Positions 1 through 9,080 of a stretch of 64,000 bases of DNA are shown piece after piece. How positions within the stretch are numbered: position 1 is the first letter of the stretch; each line of letters begins with the position of its first letter. Both the position numbers and the translations under genes were made by a program. Origin of the DNA: an uncultured Alistipes sp. (GTDB taxonomy: Bacteria > Bacteroidota > Bacteroidia > Bacteroidales > Rikenellaceae); assembly GCA_949285535.1 (NCBI GenBank), contig CASDZP010000004.1, positions 1 through 64,000 on the forward strand, written 5' to 3'. Below the pieces are notes generated by a model. The model saw nothing but the letters and a program-made list of their open reading frames with translations, had not been told where the DNA came from and ran no database searches.

Positions 1-64
1 TTAATTTTCAAAAAATTGACCCTTGTTTCCCCGTTTTCCTGTTTCCCGAATTTCTATTTTATCC

Positions 65-90
65 TCGACAGGTTGGCAAGCGTACCCCGT
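65..90 (-). repeat. 26-bp motif, copy 1 (element A, distal end)
   Basis: On the minus strand this reads ACGGGGTACGC, two variable bases, then CCAACCTGTCGA after a short gap. Six further copies or near copies occur in the window, all beside the dispersed intergenic element. This copy lies about 57 bp beyond the core of element A, on the side away from the gene. Confidence 0.8.
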
Positions 91-146
91 CACATTCTTT
101 TTCATCTTCTTCATTTTCATTTTTCGAAGGCAATACACTAAGAGAC

Positions 147-250
147 GCTGACTTCTAAAAAGACAATGAACCAAATGAATATGACATGGTCAAAGTAGCT
201 GTGCCCCCGAGGGACAAAGTAACTCCCGCCGAAGGTACCCTCAGAAAACT
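147..250 (-). repeat. Dispersed intergenic element, copy A
   Basis: Copy A of a family with five members here. In family orientation it starts with a CT-GAGGG-like end facing the gene at 411-4370, continues through GTTACTTTGTCCCTCG and the GGGGGCACAG block, and ends with the conserved TTTGACCATGTCA, TTCATTTGG and GAAGTCAGC blocks. It lacks about 18 bases that make the second arm of the internal hairpin in copies C, D and E. It looks like the most decayed copy. No intact protein is encoded. Confidence 0.75.
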
Positions 251-287
251 TCGCAAGAAATAAGTAAAAACGTAATAACAAATATAT

Positions 288-466
288 TTCCTTGGCAGAA
301 AGTACACGATTGCGGTTTCCGTATCGTTGTAGATGAGAAATAGTCGATATCTAAATAAAAAAGACGGCTCAATATAATATTGAGCCGTCTTTTTTTATTT
401 GGATAATCGACTATTCCTCATCTACAACGATACGGAAACCGCAATCGTGTACTTTCTGCCAAGGAA
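288..466. repeat. Long inverted repeat: 3' end of the 411-4370 gene duplicated around its terminator
   Basis: Bases 288-375 are an inverted, nearly exact copy of bases 377-466. The copy includes the last 56 or so coding bases of the gene ending at 411, its stop codon and its trailer, with the terminator hairpin at the centre. Differences are few: one G/A change next to the stop, small changes in the trailer and one base in the A-run. The copied segment is bordered on the outside by element A. Confidence 0.9.
361..391 (-). terminator. Bidirectional rho-independent terminator
   Basis: Stem AAGACGGCTCAATAT with its complement around the centre at about 376, flanked by T-runs on both strands. 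It ends the transcript of the gene at 411-4370 and sits at the centre of the larger inverted repeat. Confidence 0.85.
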
Positions 467-3400
467 GGAAGTGACGACGGGTGTAAGAGGTAGCGTCTTT
501 GGGTCTATCCCACCAAGAACCGCCACGAACTACTTTATAAACCTGTTCGCCTTCGGGAAGTTTCTTGACATCATACGGTTTGTAGTCAGAGCTTGTCCAC
601 TCTTCAACGTTACCAATCATGTCATAGAGACCCCACGGGTTAGCCTCATACATACCACCTTTGGGCTCGAGGAGCATATTACCATCATCCACACCCTCTA
701 CTTTGGGCAGGAAGTTGTAATATTTATACCAGAAGCTTGTTTTGGGCATAGGCTGCGGGTCGATACCTGAAACGGCCATCTTCTCGAGCTGTACGTCTGC
801 AAGGTTGGCATATTTAGAGAAGTCTGTATTGAGGTTACCATACCATGTGGGCTGGTCAGAACCTGCGCGGCAAGCCCATTCCCACTGTTCCTCTGTCGGG
901 AGAGTGACTTTGAAACCTGTCTTTTCAGAGAGCAGACGACAATATTCGACTGCATCTTCGTAAGAGACTCTTGTCACTGCCTGATCGGGAAGGTTAGCGG
1001 GATAACCGGGAGTGGTATGGTCTTTCCACTGCTGAGCGATATATCTGCTGTCATGTTCGGGAACAAGAGCGCAGAACTGTTCGTTTGTTATCTCAAACGC
1101 ACCAATCCAGAACGGTTTGTCTATCTTGGCTTTAACCTCCTTAGCATCGAGACCGTAACGGTTGTCACCCATAACGAATGAACCTGCGGGCACTTTGCGC
1201 AAAACAATCTTCACGCCGGGAGCGACCTCAATCTCTTTGCGTGTTTCACCAAGAGCATCCTGTTTCTCAACAGCCTGTTCTGCCGTGAAGGGCCATCCTT
1301 TGACTTTAACGTCTTTGAGAGTTTCTTTTGTCTCTACGGGAAGTACGGGTTCAACCGGACCTTTGGCTTTAAGATAAGCGGCATAGTCGTCTATCTCTTT
1401 CTGCCAATCGACAACCATGTTGTTGTACTTCTTGGCAAGTTCCATACGACGTTTCACCTGGTCCTGACCTCTAAAGTCGTTCACATTATTGAATGTGCTG
1501 TAATAAGGACAGTTGAAGTCAATCCAGTTATAAAGAGTACGCCACTCTTTGTCTGTGAGTTCCACTCCGTGGTGTCCTTTTTTGAGCATCTGAATCATCG
1601 GAGATGTAGAAGCGTGATATTCGTACGGTTTCATAACGTAAATATCGGCTTCGGGGCCCTGACGACGGAAGTAGGGATGGAACTGGAGATAGCTTTCAGA
1701 GAATCCAAGACGGTCATCGTAACGTCCTGAAGTAAAGTTTATAGAGCTGTTCTCGTTGTGGCAAGCGACGCATGCACGGTCGAGAATGGGCTGTATTTCA
1801 AGTTCGAAAGTGAAAGCTCGTGTACCACCCTCGGGAGCCTCTATTTCGAGAGGTTTCATCTTCTGGGCAATGGTAGATTTAGGCACGGGCATCTGGTTCT
1901 GGTCTTCGTGACATCCGACGCAAGATACCGTTTCACCGGGCATACCTGTAAGCCAGCTTCTCATCCACTGTATCGCACGTCCCTCTGAGTCGAGAGGCTG
2001 AAGCGAGATAGGAGTGTTTGCGGGAATCTTGAAGATAACGGAACCGTCTTCCTGAACGGGTACTTCACCGAGCAGTCGTTTGATATCCCAACCGCTCTGG
2101 ATACCCTGAGCCGCATGGTTAGAGGGAGAGTTCACATAAGCGTATTCGTAAGCGAACACACGCAGTTTCTTAACCTCGCCGCGGGGAACACCGGGAAGAC
2201 CTTCACCTTCATATATATCCTGAATAAAGACTGTCGCATCTTTCTTTGACAAATCAACCTTGTCGGGGATAACGGGAGGAATGGGGCGTTTTTCACGAAG
2301 AATCGGGTTGTTCAAACCTTCGCCTTCAAATTCGGCAATCAGAGTTACGTTGTCGAATACGTCCACCAGATAGATACCCCAAAGAGACTCTTCTTCGAGT
2401 TTTGCAGAAACGAGGAAATATTTGTCAGAGATGGGATAAGGTTTCATGAACTGAGGCCATACACCGTTGACAAGTTCGTCTTTGATTTCGGGAATTACCT
2501 CTCTGTTACGGAACGGAATCTCCTGAACGAGACCTTTCAGCTCTTTACGACCTTTTGCGGGGTCGAAAATCATGAGACGGCCTGTACGGGCGATACCGTG
2601 GTGACCTGAAATGATTGAGATGAACGCAGACGCAGAACCGGGAAGAGGCTGTACGTCAAAGGTACTGTTGGGGAAGTAACCGCCACTACCGTAAAGCGCT
2701 TTGGCTTCGGTTCCGTCAGGGTTCATGTGCATGACGAAACGAGAGAAGTAGTGTGTAAGGTCGGTATATTCCCAACGTACATACATCAACTTACCATTGT
2801 TCATCACGACGGGATTCCAGTTGGCATCCTGGTCGAATGTGATACGTCTGAGGTTGCGGTCTTCGGGATTGTAGAGCACCATGTTACCTACGGCATCCTC
2901 ACCATCGACACAAGGTACACCCTGATAACCGATGTTTGACACTGCCATAATCTTACCGTTGGGAAGATATGCCGCATCGAAGAACTCGAGGTCCTCGTCA
3001 TCGACGGTCACGAGCTCTTTCGCGTTCTTACCATCGACACCCACTTCGAATACGCCCCAGAGACCTTTCTCGTTGATTGCAGAGAACATCATTCTGTCGG
3101 CGTTCCAGTGCAGGTGAAGGTCGGGAACAGAGCTTCCGCCCTCGGGTTTGTAGATAGAACGTGTTGACATGTCGCCTGCCACATCCATGAGTTCGGCAAT
3201 CTCTGCGTCGAAGCCCATACGGGGAGCAGACATCTGGTTAGACCAGTTGTTGGCCTGAGTACCGAGCTGGGGACCCATTGCAGTACGTGCGTTGTCGCCG
3301 AGACGGTAACGTCCCACCAATATGTTACCTGATTTGAGGTAGGGGTTGGCGAGCATTATCTCTCTCTGCAATGAAAGCGCTTTTTCAGCTTTGGCAAGCT

Positions 3401-4370
3401 CCTCTTCTGAACCGTTATAGATATTTATGTTAGAGGCAAGCAAAGACAACAGCTCGTTAACCTTGGGTTCAACAGCAGCAGCGTCGAAACCTTCGATTGT
3501 CTTCATGTCGGCAAAGGCATCTTTTATGCTTGCCGCATTGAGCCATTTGAACTTGCTCTGAACAAACAACACCTTCTTGGCACTGTTGAATATATCAACA
3601 TATTCTTTAGCCGCTTCGGGTTTCGATGCGTCAACTTTTGCCAAAAGAGCATTGAAATAACTCGGGTTGATGAGTTTGCCTACTATGTGTTTGGCTGCGC
3701 TCTTCTCTATATAGGCATTGTCGAGTTCGTTTGCCCATGCGGGAGTGTAAACCAGACCCAGCTTCACGAAATCATTGACCTCCTGATGGTTTATTGCCAA
3801 CAGAGAGTTAAGCACATCGCGAGAAGCCACGTTCTGGAAATCTACGCGAACGGCACCCTCTCTTGACGAGAAGTCGTCAAGACCGAGTTCCAATGTGAGC
3901 GTTTTGTATTTCTTGTCAAGTTTCAGTACGAGTTCGCCGTTGGGGTTCATAACCATACCGTTGTCATAGCGTGTACCGCTAATGGTTATGGGACGGCGAT
4001 ATCTGTTCTGATTGTAACTTATGCCACCGGGGAACATGAAATAATCTTTCTGTGCACGGTCCAAAGTGACTGTCGTTCCGTCTTCGGCCACGAGTTTGCC
4101 GTTGGCCATCACCAACTGGTCATTACCGTTTCCTTTTCCGGTCACGCTGACAAGAACAGCCAGCTTGTCGAGACCTGAAACATCGACGGTAACGCTCTTG
4201 GCGCGTTCTCCTCTGCGCACGATCTCACTCTTGGGCATTCCTGCCTTGGCGAGAGAGGCTGCAACCTCCTTTTTTGCATTCACAACGGCATCGCCCCACT
4301 CCTGCGCAAAGAGAGGAGACCAACACGTCATGGCAGCAAAAAGCATGCACGATAAAATCGTTCTCTTCAT
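411..4370 (-). CDS. Secreted multidomain protein: HzsA-like propeller with two CxxCH motifs and C-terminal FGE-sulfatase domain
   Basis: 1319 residues with an N-terminal signal peptide. Residues about 50-190 form a beta-rich region resembling NPCBM carbohydrate-binding modules. A helical stretch follows, then a propeller-like region (about 410-740) resembling the middle domain of hydrazine synthase alpha subunit homologues. Two c-type haem motifs follow, CVGCH (817-821) and CVACH (867-871). From about 1045 to the end is a formylglycine-generating-enzyme/SUMF1 fold, with GSFVMG, LPTEEQWEWACRAG, GNVEEWTSS and VVRGGSWWDRP. The family suggests a periplasmic or surface redox protein; substrate and reaction are unknown. 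It is the last gene of a minus-strand group with the propeller gene 45 bp upstream. FGE-fold domains often have roles other than sulfatase activation, so that activity should not be assumed. The 3' end is duplicated in inverted form beyond the terminator. Confidence 0.8.
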   Translation of the reverse strand: MKRTILSCMLFAAMTCWSPLFAQEWGDAVVNAKKEVAASLAKAGMPKSEIVRRGERAKSVTVDVSGLDKLAVLVSVTGKGNGNDQLVMANGKLVAEDGTTVTLDRAQKDYFMFPGGISYNQNRYRRPITISGTRYDNGMVMNPNGELVLKLDKKYKTLTLELGLDDFSSREGAVRVDFQNVASRDVLNSLLAINHQEVNDFVKLGLVYTPAWANELDNAYIEKSAAKHIVGKLINPSYFNALLAKVDASKPEAAKEYVDIFNSAKKVLFVQSKFKWLNAASIKDAFADMKTIEGFDAAAVEPKVNELLSLLASNINIYNGSEEELAKAEKALSLQREIMLANPYLKSGNILVGRYRLGDNARTAMGPQLGTQANNWSNQMSAPRMGFDAEIAELMDVAGDMSTRSIYKPEGGSSVPDLHLHWNADRMMFSAINEKGLWGVFEVGVDGKNAKELVTVDDEDLEFFDAAYLPNGKIMAVSNIGYQGVPCVDGEDAVGNMVLYNPEDRNLRRITFDQDANWNPVVMNNGKLMYVRWEYTDLTHYFSRFVMHMNPDGTEAKALYGSGGYFPNSTFDVQPLPGSASAFISIISGHHGIARTGRLMIFDPAKGRKELKGLVQEIPFRNREVIPEIKDELVNGVWPQFMKPYPISDKYFLVSAKLEEESLWGIYLVDVFDNVTLIAEFEGEGLNNPILREKRPIPPVIPDKVDLSKKDATVFIQDIYEGEGLPGVPRGEVKKLRVFAYEYAYVNSPSNHAAQGIQSGWDIKRLLGEVPVQEDGSVIFKIPANTPISLQPLDSEGRAIQWMRSWLTGMPGETVSCVGCHEDQNQMPVPKSTIAQKMKPLEIEAPEGGTRAFTFELEIQPILDRACVACHNENSSINFTSGRYDDRLGFSESYLQFHPYFRRQGPEADIYVMKPYEYHASTSPMIQMLKKGHHGVELTDKEWRTLYNWIDFNCPYYSTFNNVNDFRGQDQVKRRMELAKKYNNMVVDWQKEIDDYAAYLKAKGPVEPVLPVETKETLKDVKVKGWPFTAEQAVEKQDALGETRKEIEVAPGVKIVLRKVPAGSFVMGDNRYGLDAKEVKAKIDKPFWIGAFEITNEQFCALVPEHDSRYIAQQWKDHTTPGYPANLPDQAVTRVSYEDAVEYCRLLSEKTGFKVTLPTEEQWEWACRAGSDQPTWYGNLNTDFSKYANLADVQLEKMAVSGIDPQPMPKTSFWYKYYNFLPKVEGVDDGNMLLEPKGGMYEANPWGLYDMIGNVEEWTSSDYKPYDVKKLPEGEQVYKVVRGGSWWDRPKDATSYTRRHFLPWQKVHDCGFRIVVDEE

Positions 4371-4415
4371 GGTTATTGTTCGTTTGATTTATTTCTTAAT
4401 ATTATATATCGGGTT

Positions 4416-5303
4416 CTATTTGAAAAACTTACCGCCTACGGGTTCAACGGCAGATATGTCGCCTATACCCTTGTCGCTCTTATCGACGCTCCACACCACA
4501 TTGTTCTGTGCATCCAAAAGGAACAACATGGGCTGGGTTTTATCGCCGCCGTGACGGAGCCAGTTGCACACAAGCGTGTTTCCGTCTTTATAACGTACCA
4601 CCTGCGCGACAAAACCGAGTTTTATGCCGACATCCTCAGAGGTGTATTTCTTTACCACCTCGCCTTTCTGCGGGTCATATTCCACAAAACTGTGAGCATC
4701 GCCCTGCGGCACAAGCCATTTGCCGTCAGGAAGCTGAGTGAGCGAGAAAAGACCGCCGCCTACCTCATAGGTTTTGACACACTCGCCCTCTTCGTTCAGT
4801 TCCATAACCTTACCGTTGAGAAGGGGAATCAGATAGTTTCCGTTAGAAGCCACCCTTATCTGACGGAACTGTGCGTGAGGCTGTTTTATTCCTGTCTCAA
4901 ACTCAATGACGCTCTTTTCACCGCCGAAACGGTCGAGCACCACTATTGAAGAAGGGTTACCGCAAACACCAAGGATAAATTTACCCTTGTGTTCCACTAT
5001 CGACTGAACCTCTTCTCCTTCGTCCACTTTGTAATCCCACAGCACACGACCCGTCATATCAACCATTTGCGCGCCTCTGCTGTAAGAGAAAGCCACAGCT
5101 CCGTTTTTAGTGTAAACCACGCTGTTGCATTCGCCGCCCTCGGGCAGTGAGGCAACCCATACCGGTCTTTTGGTTTCGCTGTCGATTATGGCCACCTTAT
5201 CCCATCCCGACCCGGAAACAAGATATTGTTCCCCTTTTGCGAAGAGAGATGACGAACAGAAAAGAGCCAGCGACAGGAACAATATTTTTCTGATATGTTT
5301 CAT
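4416..5303 (-). CDS. Secreted beta-propeller protein (PQQ/WD40-like)
   Basis: 295 residues from the ATG at 5303. A longer reading frame exists upstream, but its first 16 residues lie across the preceding terminator, and the sequence from MKHIRKILFLSLALF is a proper signal peptide. The mature part has repeated blades of the type VAIIDSETKRPVWVASLPEG, MVDMTGRVLWDYKV and VVLDRFGGEKSVIEF, as in arylsulfotransferase-like or PQQ-like propellers. Exact function is unknown. It lies between the LsrF gene terminator and the large haem/FGE protein, so the two secreted proteins probably act together. No enzyme motif was seen. Confidence 0.75.
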   Translation of the reverse strand: MKHIRKILFLSLALFCSSSLFAKGEQYLVSGSGWDKVAIIDSETKRPVWVASLPEGGECNSVVYTKNGAVAFSYSRGAQMVDMTGRVLWDYKVDEGEEVQSIVEHKGKFILGVCGNPSSIVVLDRFGGEKSVIEFETGIKQPHAQFRQIRVASNGNYLIPLLNGKVMELNEEGECVKTYEVGGGLFSLTQLPDGKWLVPQGDAHSFVEYDPQKGEVVKKYTSEDVGIKLGFVAQVVRYKDGNTLVCNWLRHGGDKTQPMLFLLDAQNNVVWSVDKSDKGIGDISAVEPVGGKFFK

Positions 5304-5332
5304 AAGTCTTTTGCTGTGAGTGTTTCTAAAAA

Positions 5333-5363
5333 GACAGACGGCACGGCTCACCGGCCGTCTGTC
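5333..5363 (-). terminator. Rho-independent terminator after the lsrF-like gene
   Basis: Hairpin with stem GACAGACGGC / GCCGTCTGTC, followed on the minus strand by a T-run (5328-5332). It ends the operon that begins at about 12120. The next gene starts only about 30 bp further on, so read-through is likely. Confidence 0.8.
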
Positions 5364-5380
5364 GGATTCTTTAAAATTTA

Positions 5381-6265
5381 TTATTTGGTCTTTTTCGCCA
5401 AATCGAGATACATTTCATAAGCCTGATCTGCGGTCAAGTTGTCATGAACGACACCGCGAACCGCCTGTATCATGGCTTTAGGAGCCTCGCTCTGGAAGAC
5501 ATTGCGACCCATGTCAACACCAGCAGCACCTTCATTGATTGCTTTGTAGCAGAGTTCGAGAGCCTCTTTTTCGGGCAATTTCTTACCACCTGCTATCACG
5601 ATGGGCACGGGGCATGAGTTAACCACTTTGGCAAAGCCGTCGCAGTAGTATGTTTTAACGATGTTGGCACCGTTTTCAGCACATATACGAGAAGCTGTTG
5701 AGAAGTAACGGGCGTCACGCGCCATGTCACGACCGACAGCGGTCACACCCATAACGGGGATACCGTATTTGTAACCGTTATCAACTGCACGGTAGAGGTT
5801 TTCAACCGTCTTGGCTTCAAATGTACCGCCGATTGAAACCATCACAGCCATTGCAGAAGCGTTCAGACGAACAGCGTCAACCGGGTCGATGATGCACTCG
5901 TTGTTAAGTTCGGTAAGCAATGAGCTACCTGCAGAAGAACGAAGGCACACAGCCTTGTTTGATGTGGGAGGAACCACGCTGCGGAGAGAACCTCTCGTAC
6001 ACATGAGCGAGTCGGCATACTCAATCAAAGGCACGATGCTCAAGTCGAGACGCTCAAGACCTGATGTCGGACCCATGATATAACCGTGGTCGAACGCGAG
6101 CATAACGGTACGACCGCTCTTTACATTGAAGATACGCGCAAGACGATCTTTCATACCCCAATCGAGGTTGTCAGCGCCTTTAAGCATGAAGTGCTGTTCT
6201 GCAACGGGAATACCGATACCGTAATCCTTCTCCTTGTTCTCGAGGATACCGTCCAAATCTGCCAT
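5381..6265 (-). CDS. lsrF: LsrF-like class I aldolase / thiolase
   Basis: 294 residues, full length for the LsrF/DhnA aldolase family and close to E. coli LsrF along the whole chain (opening [60 protein letters not shown]). The Schiff-base lysine is expected in IVKTYY near residue 201, and it is present. LsrF cleaves the phosphorylated form of the signal AI-2 (3-hydroxy-5-phosphonooxypentane-2,4-dione) with coenzyme A. Here it is the last gene of an operon with DhaK and DhaL, so its substrate may be a related phosphorylated ketone. The similarity is strong, but no LsrK or LsrB is nearby, so a true AI-2 role is an inference. Confidence 0.85.
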   Translation of the reverse strand: MADLDGILENKEKDYGIGIPVAEQHFMLKGADNLDWGMKDRLARIFNVKSGRTVMLAFDHGYIMGPTSGLERLDLSIVPLIEYADSLMCTRGSLRSVVPPTSNKAVCLRSSAGSSLLTELNNECIIDPVDAVRLNASAMAVMVSIGGTFEAKTVENLYRAVDNGYKYGIPVMGVTAVGRDMARDARYFSTASRICAENGANIVKTYYCDGFAKVVNSCPVPIVIAGGKKLPEKEALELCYKAINEGAAGVDMGRNVFQSEAPKAMIQAVRGVVHDNLTADQAYEMYLDLAKKTK

Positions 6266-6316
6266 TTTATTTTTCTCCTTAATTTAAGTTATATTCAACA
6301 ATTACCGCTCGTCGAT

Positions 6317-6931
6317 TTAAAGAGCCTGAGCGAATGACTCGAACATGCACGCCCATGATGTAGCGCCGCTGTCCGCATAACCTATCGACTTTTCGCCGTA
6401 GTTACGCGCACGACCGAAGTTGGCTTTCATGTTTACAGTGGCTTTGGCGCCTTCAAGAGCAGCTTTTGCTCCAGCGTTCATAATCTCCTTTATATCAGAA
6501 GAGTTGCATGCGCAAATAGCCTCCACGGCGGGGACCAGAGAGTCCATCATGGTTTTGTCGCCGGGCATAGCCTTGGTGTTTTTCTTGACACCTTCCAAGC
6601 CGCCTTTGAACATTGCCTTTACACCTGCCGCGTCAAGCTCTTCGCCAGCCGCGTTGTCGCTCATGCCGAGGAAGAAGCCGCCCAAGAGTGTACTTGTTGA
6701 ACCGCTTGTCTTCATCATGACATTAAAGCCCATGTCATTGAGCATCTGTTTGAACTCGGTGCCTGTCTGCGCTCCTTCGCAAACCGCGCTCATGGCCGTT
6801 ACGATTGCCGTTCCATGGTCACCGTCACCAGTTATGGCGTCGAGTTTCGAGAACTCTTCCTCGCGTGCCGAAATGTTTTTCATTGCCACTTCGAGCATTT
6901 TCTTGAAGTCGGCAACTGTGAGTTTTTCCAT
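6317..6931 (-). CDS. dhaL: Dihydroxyacetone kinase, ADP-binding subunit DhaL
   Basis: 204 residues from the ATG at 6931, giving the usual start MEKLTVADF; 14 more upstream codons are open but lie in the hairpin region. DhaL carries the nucleotide and its divalent ions; the conserved Asp residues are in ITGDGDHG (about 38-45). The SGSTSTLLGGFFLG segment and the DKTMMDSLVPA segment are also family hallmarks. It works with DhaK encoded 69 bp upstream. In PTS-type systems DhaL is re-phosphorylated by DhaM, and no dhaM is present here, so the pair may use ATP directly, as known for two-subunit ATP-dependent enzymes. Confidence 0.9.
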   Translation of the reverse strand: MEKLTVADFKKMLEVAMKNISAREEEFSKLDAITGDGDHGTAIVTAMSAVCEGAQTGTEFKQMLNDMGFNVMMKTSGSTSTLLGGFFLGMSDNAAGEELDAAGVKAMFKGGLEGVKKNTKAMPGDKTMMDSLVPAVEAICACNSSDIKEIMNAGAKAALEGAKATVNMKANFGRARNYGEKSIGYADSGATSWACMFESFAQAL

Positions 6932-6948
6932 CTCTTTTTTATTGAAAA

Positions 6949-6987
6949 TCAATCTCGACAAGGGGTATGACACCCCCTATCGAGATT
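6949..6987 (-). other. Intercistronic hairpin between dhaK and dhaL
   Basis: Stem AATCTCGA...GGGG pairing with CCCC...TCGAGATT between the two genes. There is no clean T-run behind it, so it is more likely an mRNA stability or processing hairpin than a terminator. Confidence 0.5.
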
Positions 6988-7000
6988 TATTGGTTACACA

Positions 7001-8023
7001 TTATTTGCAGCATTTTCCGAGAGTCGTCCAGTAAGGAGCGTTTGACGGAGCGTTCTTGAGAAGATCTTCCTGTCTGTCGTCCAATTTGGCGAGAATCATC
7101 TGGAAACCGGCTTGTTCCTGAACTGTCAATATCTCGGCGATACGTCCCGATACCACATTCACGCCTGCGGCTTCGAGTACCATGGCAGCCTTACGATAAA
7201 CGATTGAGAGCTCCATGTGAGTGGTAGCGCCCACACCGTTGATAATCAGAAGCACCTTGTCACCTGCCGCGGGTTTAACCTTCTTCATGAGCTGGTTGAT
7301 CATGATTTCGGCTGTCGCGTCGGCTGAAACGAGAGGCTGCTGACCACCCTGACCGCCTTCACCGTGCTGACCCATACCTATCTCCATTATACCGTCAGGC
7401 AGAGATGCGATGGTTGCGCCGTTCTGGGGATGGGTACATCCTTTCATTGCAACAGCCAATGTCGCAGTGTTGTCAACGAATTTCTTACCTATCTCGTAAA
7501 TCTCTTCGATAGAGCATCCCTGTTCGGCAGCCGCACCTATGATTTTGAAGAGAGGCACGCATCCTGCAAGACCACGACGATCTTCGTCCGGAGTGTCGAT
7601 ACCTGCGCTTATGTCATCGCAAGTGAGAAGTTTCACCACTTTGATACCCGCACGTTCAGCCAACTGTGTTGCCATATTGGCGCTCATGACGTCACCCGAG
7701 TGGTTGAGGACAACCAACAATATGCCGGCAGGACGTTTGAACATCTGAAGAGCCTGGAAAAGACGCTGTGCACCGGGAGCGGCAAAAATATCGCCCACTA
7801 CAGAGCAGTCGAGCATACCCTCACCAACGAAACCGCTCAATGCGGGTTCATGACCAGAACCGCCGAGGGTCACGATTGCAACCTTGTCTTCAGATTTGGG
7901 GTTTGCACGTACAACTATGTTCTCTCCACCGAGTTTTACAACATCCTTATAAGCCATCGTATAGCCTTCGAGAAGCTCTTTTGTGATGTTTTCGGGGTCG
8001 TTTATGAATTTATGCATTGTCAT
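7001..8023 (-). CDS. dhaK: Dihydroxyacetone kinase, substrate-binding subunit DhaK
   Basis: 340 residues, the normal length for DhaK. It binds dihydroxyacetone or a related small ketose as a hemiaminal to a histidine. Key segments are GGSGHEPA (about 54-61), NHSGD (about 107-111) and the active-site histidine region GMGQHGEGG (about 216-224). The reaction is ketone plus ATP or phospho-DhaM to ketone phosphate; some family members act on erythrulose or other tetruloses. The order dhaK-dhaL-lsrF suggests the phosphorylated product goes straight to the aldolase/thiolase. ATG codons at 8023 and 8017 are both possible. Confidence 0.9.
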   Translation of the reverse strand: MTMHKFINDPENITKELLEGYTMAYKDVVKLGGENIVVRANPKSEDKVAIVTLGGSGHEPALSGFVGEGMLDCSVVGDIFAAPGAQRLFQALQMFKRPAGILLVVLNHSGDVMSANMATQLAERAGIKVVKLLTCDDISAGIDTPDEDRRGLAGCVPLFKIIGAAAEQGCSIEEIYEIGKKFVDNTATLAVAMKGCTHPQNGATIASLPDGIMEIGMGQHGEGGQGGQQPLVSADATAEIMINQLMKKVKPAAGDKVLLIINGVGATTHMELSIVYRKAAMVLEAAGVNVVSGRIAEILTVQEQAGFQMILAKLDDRQEDLLKNAPSNAPYWTTLGKCCK

Positions 8024-8047
8024 GACTTCACTTTTTTGATTTTAACC

Positions 8048-8368
8048 TTATTTGGTGTATTTCATAAGCTCGAGAGCGATACCTTCCTCTTCGATGAAAG
8101 CTATCGTGAGCTCGTCAGAGCATACCGTCTTGTCCATGAGCACTTTTTTGCCCGCCATTTCGGCGTCGAGGTCATCAACCTCATAAGCGAGATGGGTGTG
8201 AGTGAGAATCAGCTCGTGAAGAGGAGATTTTTCGTTACCCACTCTGATAAACTCAAGACGGTTCGGACTTTTGGTAAAGTCGGTGAGATAAACTTTCAGT
8301 CCTTCGTTATAAAATTCACCGGGCTGTGATATGGGTGTGGGAACACCTATGTGATTCAGCTTTCTCAT
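8048..8368 (-). CDS. VOC (glyoxalase/epimerase-like) family protein
   Basis: 106 residues, one glyoxalase-fold unit. It opens MRKLNHIGVPT, which gives the first metal-binding His, and later has THLAYEVDDLD with a His at a second canonical position and LELMKY near the end with the conserved Glu. Such short VOC proteins are often metal-dependent isomerases, epimerases or lyases acting on small carbonyl compounds. The position just upstream of dhaK suggests it processes the same substrate, for example isomerising the ketone before or after phosphorylation. The exact reaction cannot be read from sequence. Confidence 0.7.
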   Translation of the reverse strand: MRKLNHIGVPTPISQPGEFYNEGLKVYLTDFTKSPNRLEFIRVGNEKSPLHELILTHTHLAYEVDDLDAEMAGKKVLMDKTVCSDELTIAFIEEEGIALELMKYTK

Positions 8369-8374
8369 ATCGGT

Positions 8375-9076
8375 TTACATTTTAGCTTTGGGGTTGGTGA
8401 AGCGCAAACCGTCATTGTCATGGTAGTTTGCGTATTCATGAACGATAGCGCCTTCGTCACCTGCATAGAGGAAGTGGAAAGTACCCTCTTCTTTGAGACG
8501 GAGGATTTCGCCACGGTTCTGACGCACGCAGTTTTTAGAAATAGTTGTTGCTTTCTGGCTTTCGGGAACAGCAGGAGCATCAGGAGTGGGTTCGCCTACT
8601 TCGCTGAAGTTATAAGCCCAACCTTCACTAACTTTCCAAGACTCATGTTTGGCGGGATATTTGGTAGCCACATGTTTGTGTTCGGGAATCATCTGACCGG
8701 GAAGCAGATAGATGTCATGTGAGAAGTATCCGTGTTCTGCGTCGTTAATCCAGAAGATACCGCCCATGCCGCAGTTTTCGAAGTCTCCCAATCCGAAGTC
8801 GGTAACCCAAATATTCTCTTTGAGGAACTTAGTCTCAGGAGTGTCATAGAATCTAAGCATCTCCATGATAGCTTCCATTGCTATTGAGTCATTAAACTTA
8901 CCGTCGGTATAGAAATCGGCGTTGGTGTACTTTTTAGAAAACTTTGCTTTCATTTCTTTAGAAGTTGAAGTTGTTGTTTGATTTGCAGCGGCATTGTCAG
9001 CCGTGTTATTACCTCCGCAAGAGGTCAACGTAGCGGCAATGAGAAGTGCCGCAAAAGCTGTCATTGTTTTTCTCAT
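8375..9076 (-). CDS. Cupin lipoprotein, possible sugar isomerase
   Basis: 233 residues. The signal peptide ends in a lipobox (TLTSC), so the protein is probably anchored in the periplasm or on the surface. After a Thr/Ser/Ala-rich linker comes a cupin-type core with a metal-site segment GQMIPEHKHVATKYPAKHE and later KNCVRQNRGEILRL. This arrangement resembles the D-lyxose/D-mannose isomerase branch of cupins, although an extracytoplasmic lipidated version is unusual. Spacing is 6 bp to the VOC gene and 4 bp from the Rid gene, so it is firmly in the operon. Isomerase activity is an inference from fold and context. Confidence 0.65.
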   Translation of the reverse strand: MRKTMTAFAALLIAATLTSCGGNNTADNAAANQTTTSTSKEMKAKFSKKYTNADFYTDGKFNDSIAMEAIMEMLRFYDTPETKFLKENIWVTDFGLGDFENCGMGGIFWINDAEHGYFSHDIYLLPGQMIPEHKHVATKYPAKHESWKVSEGWAYNFSEVGEPTPDAPAVPESQKATTISKNCVRQNRGEILRLKEEGTFHFLYAGDEGAIVHEYANYHDNDGLRFTNPKAKM

Positions 9077-9080
9077 AACT

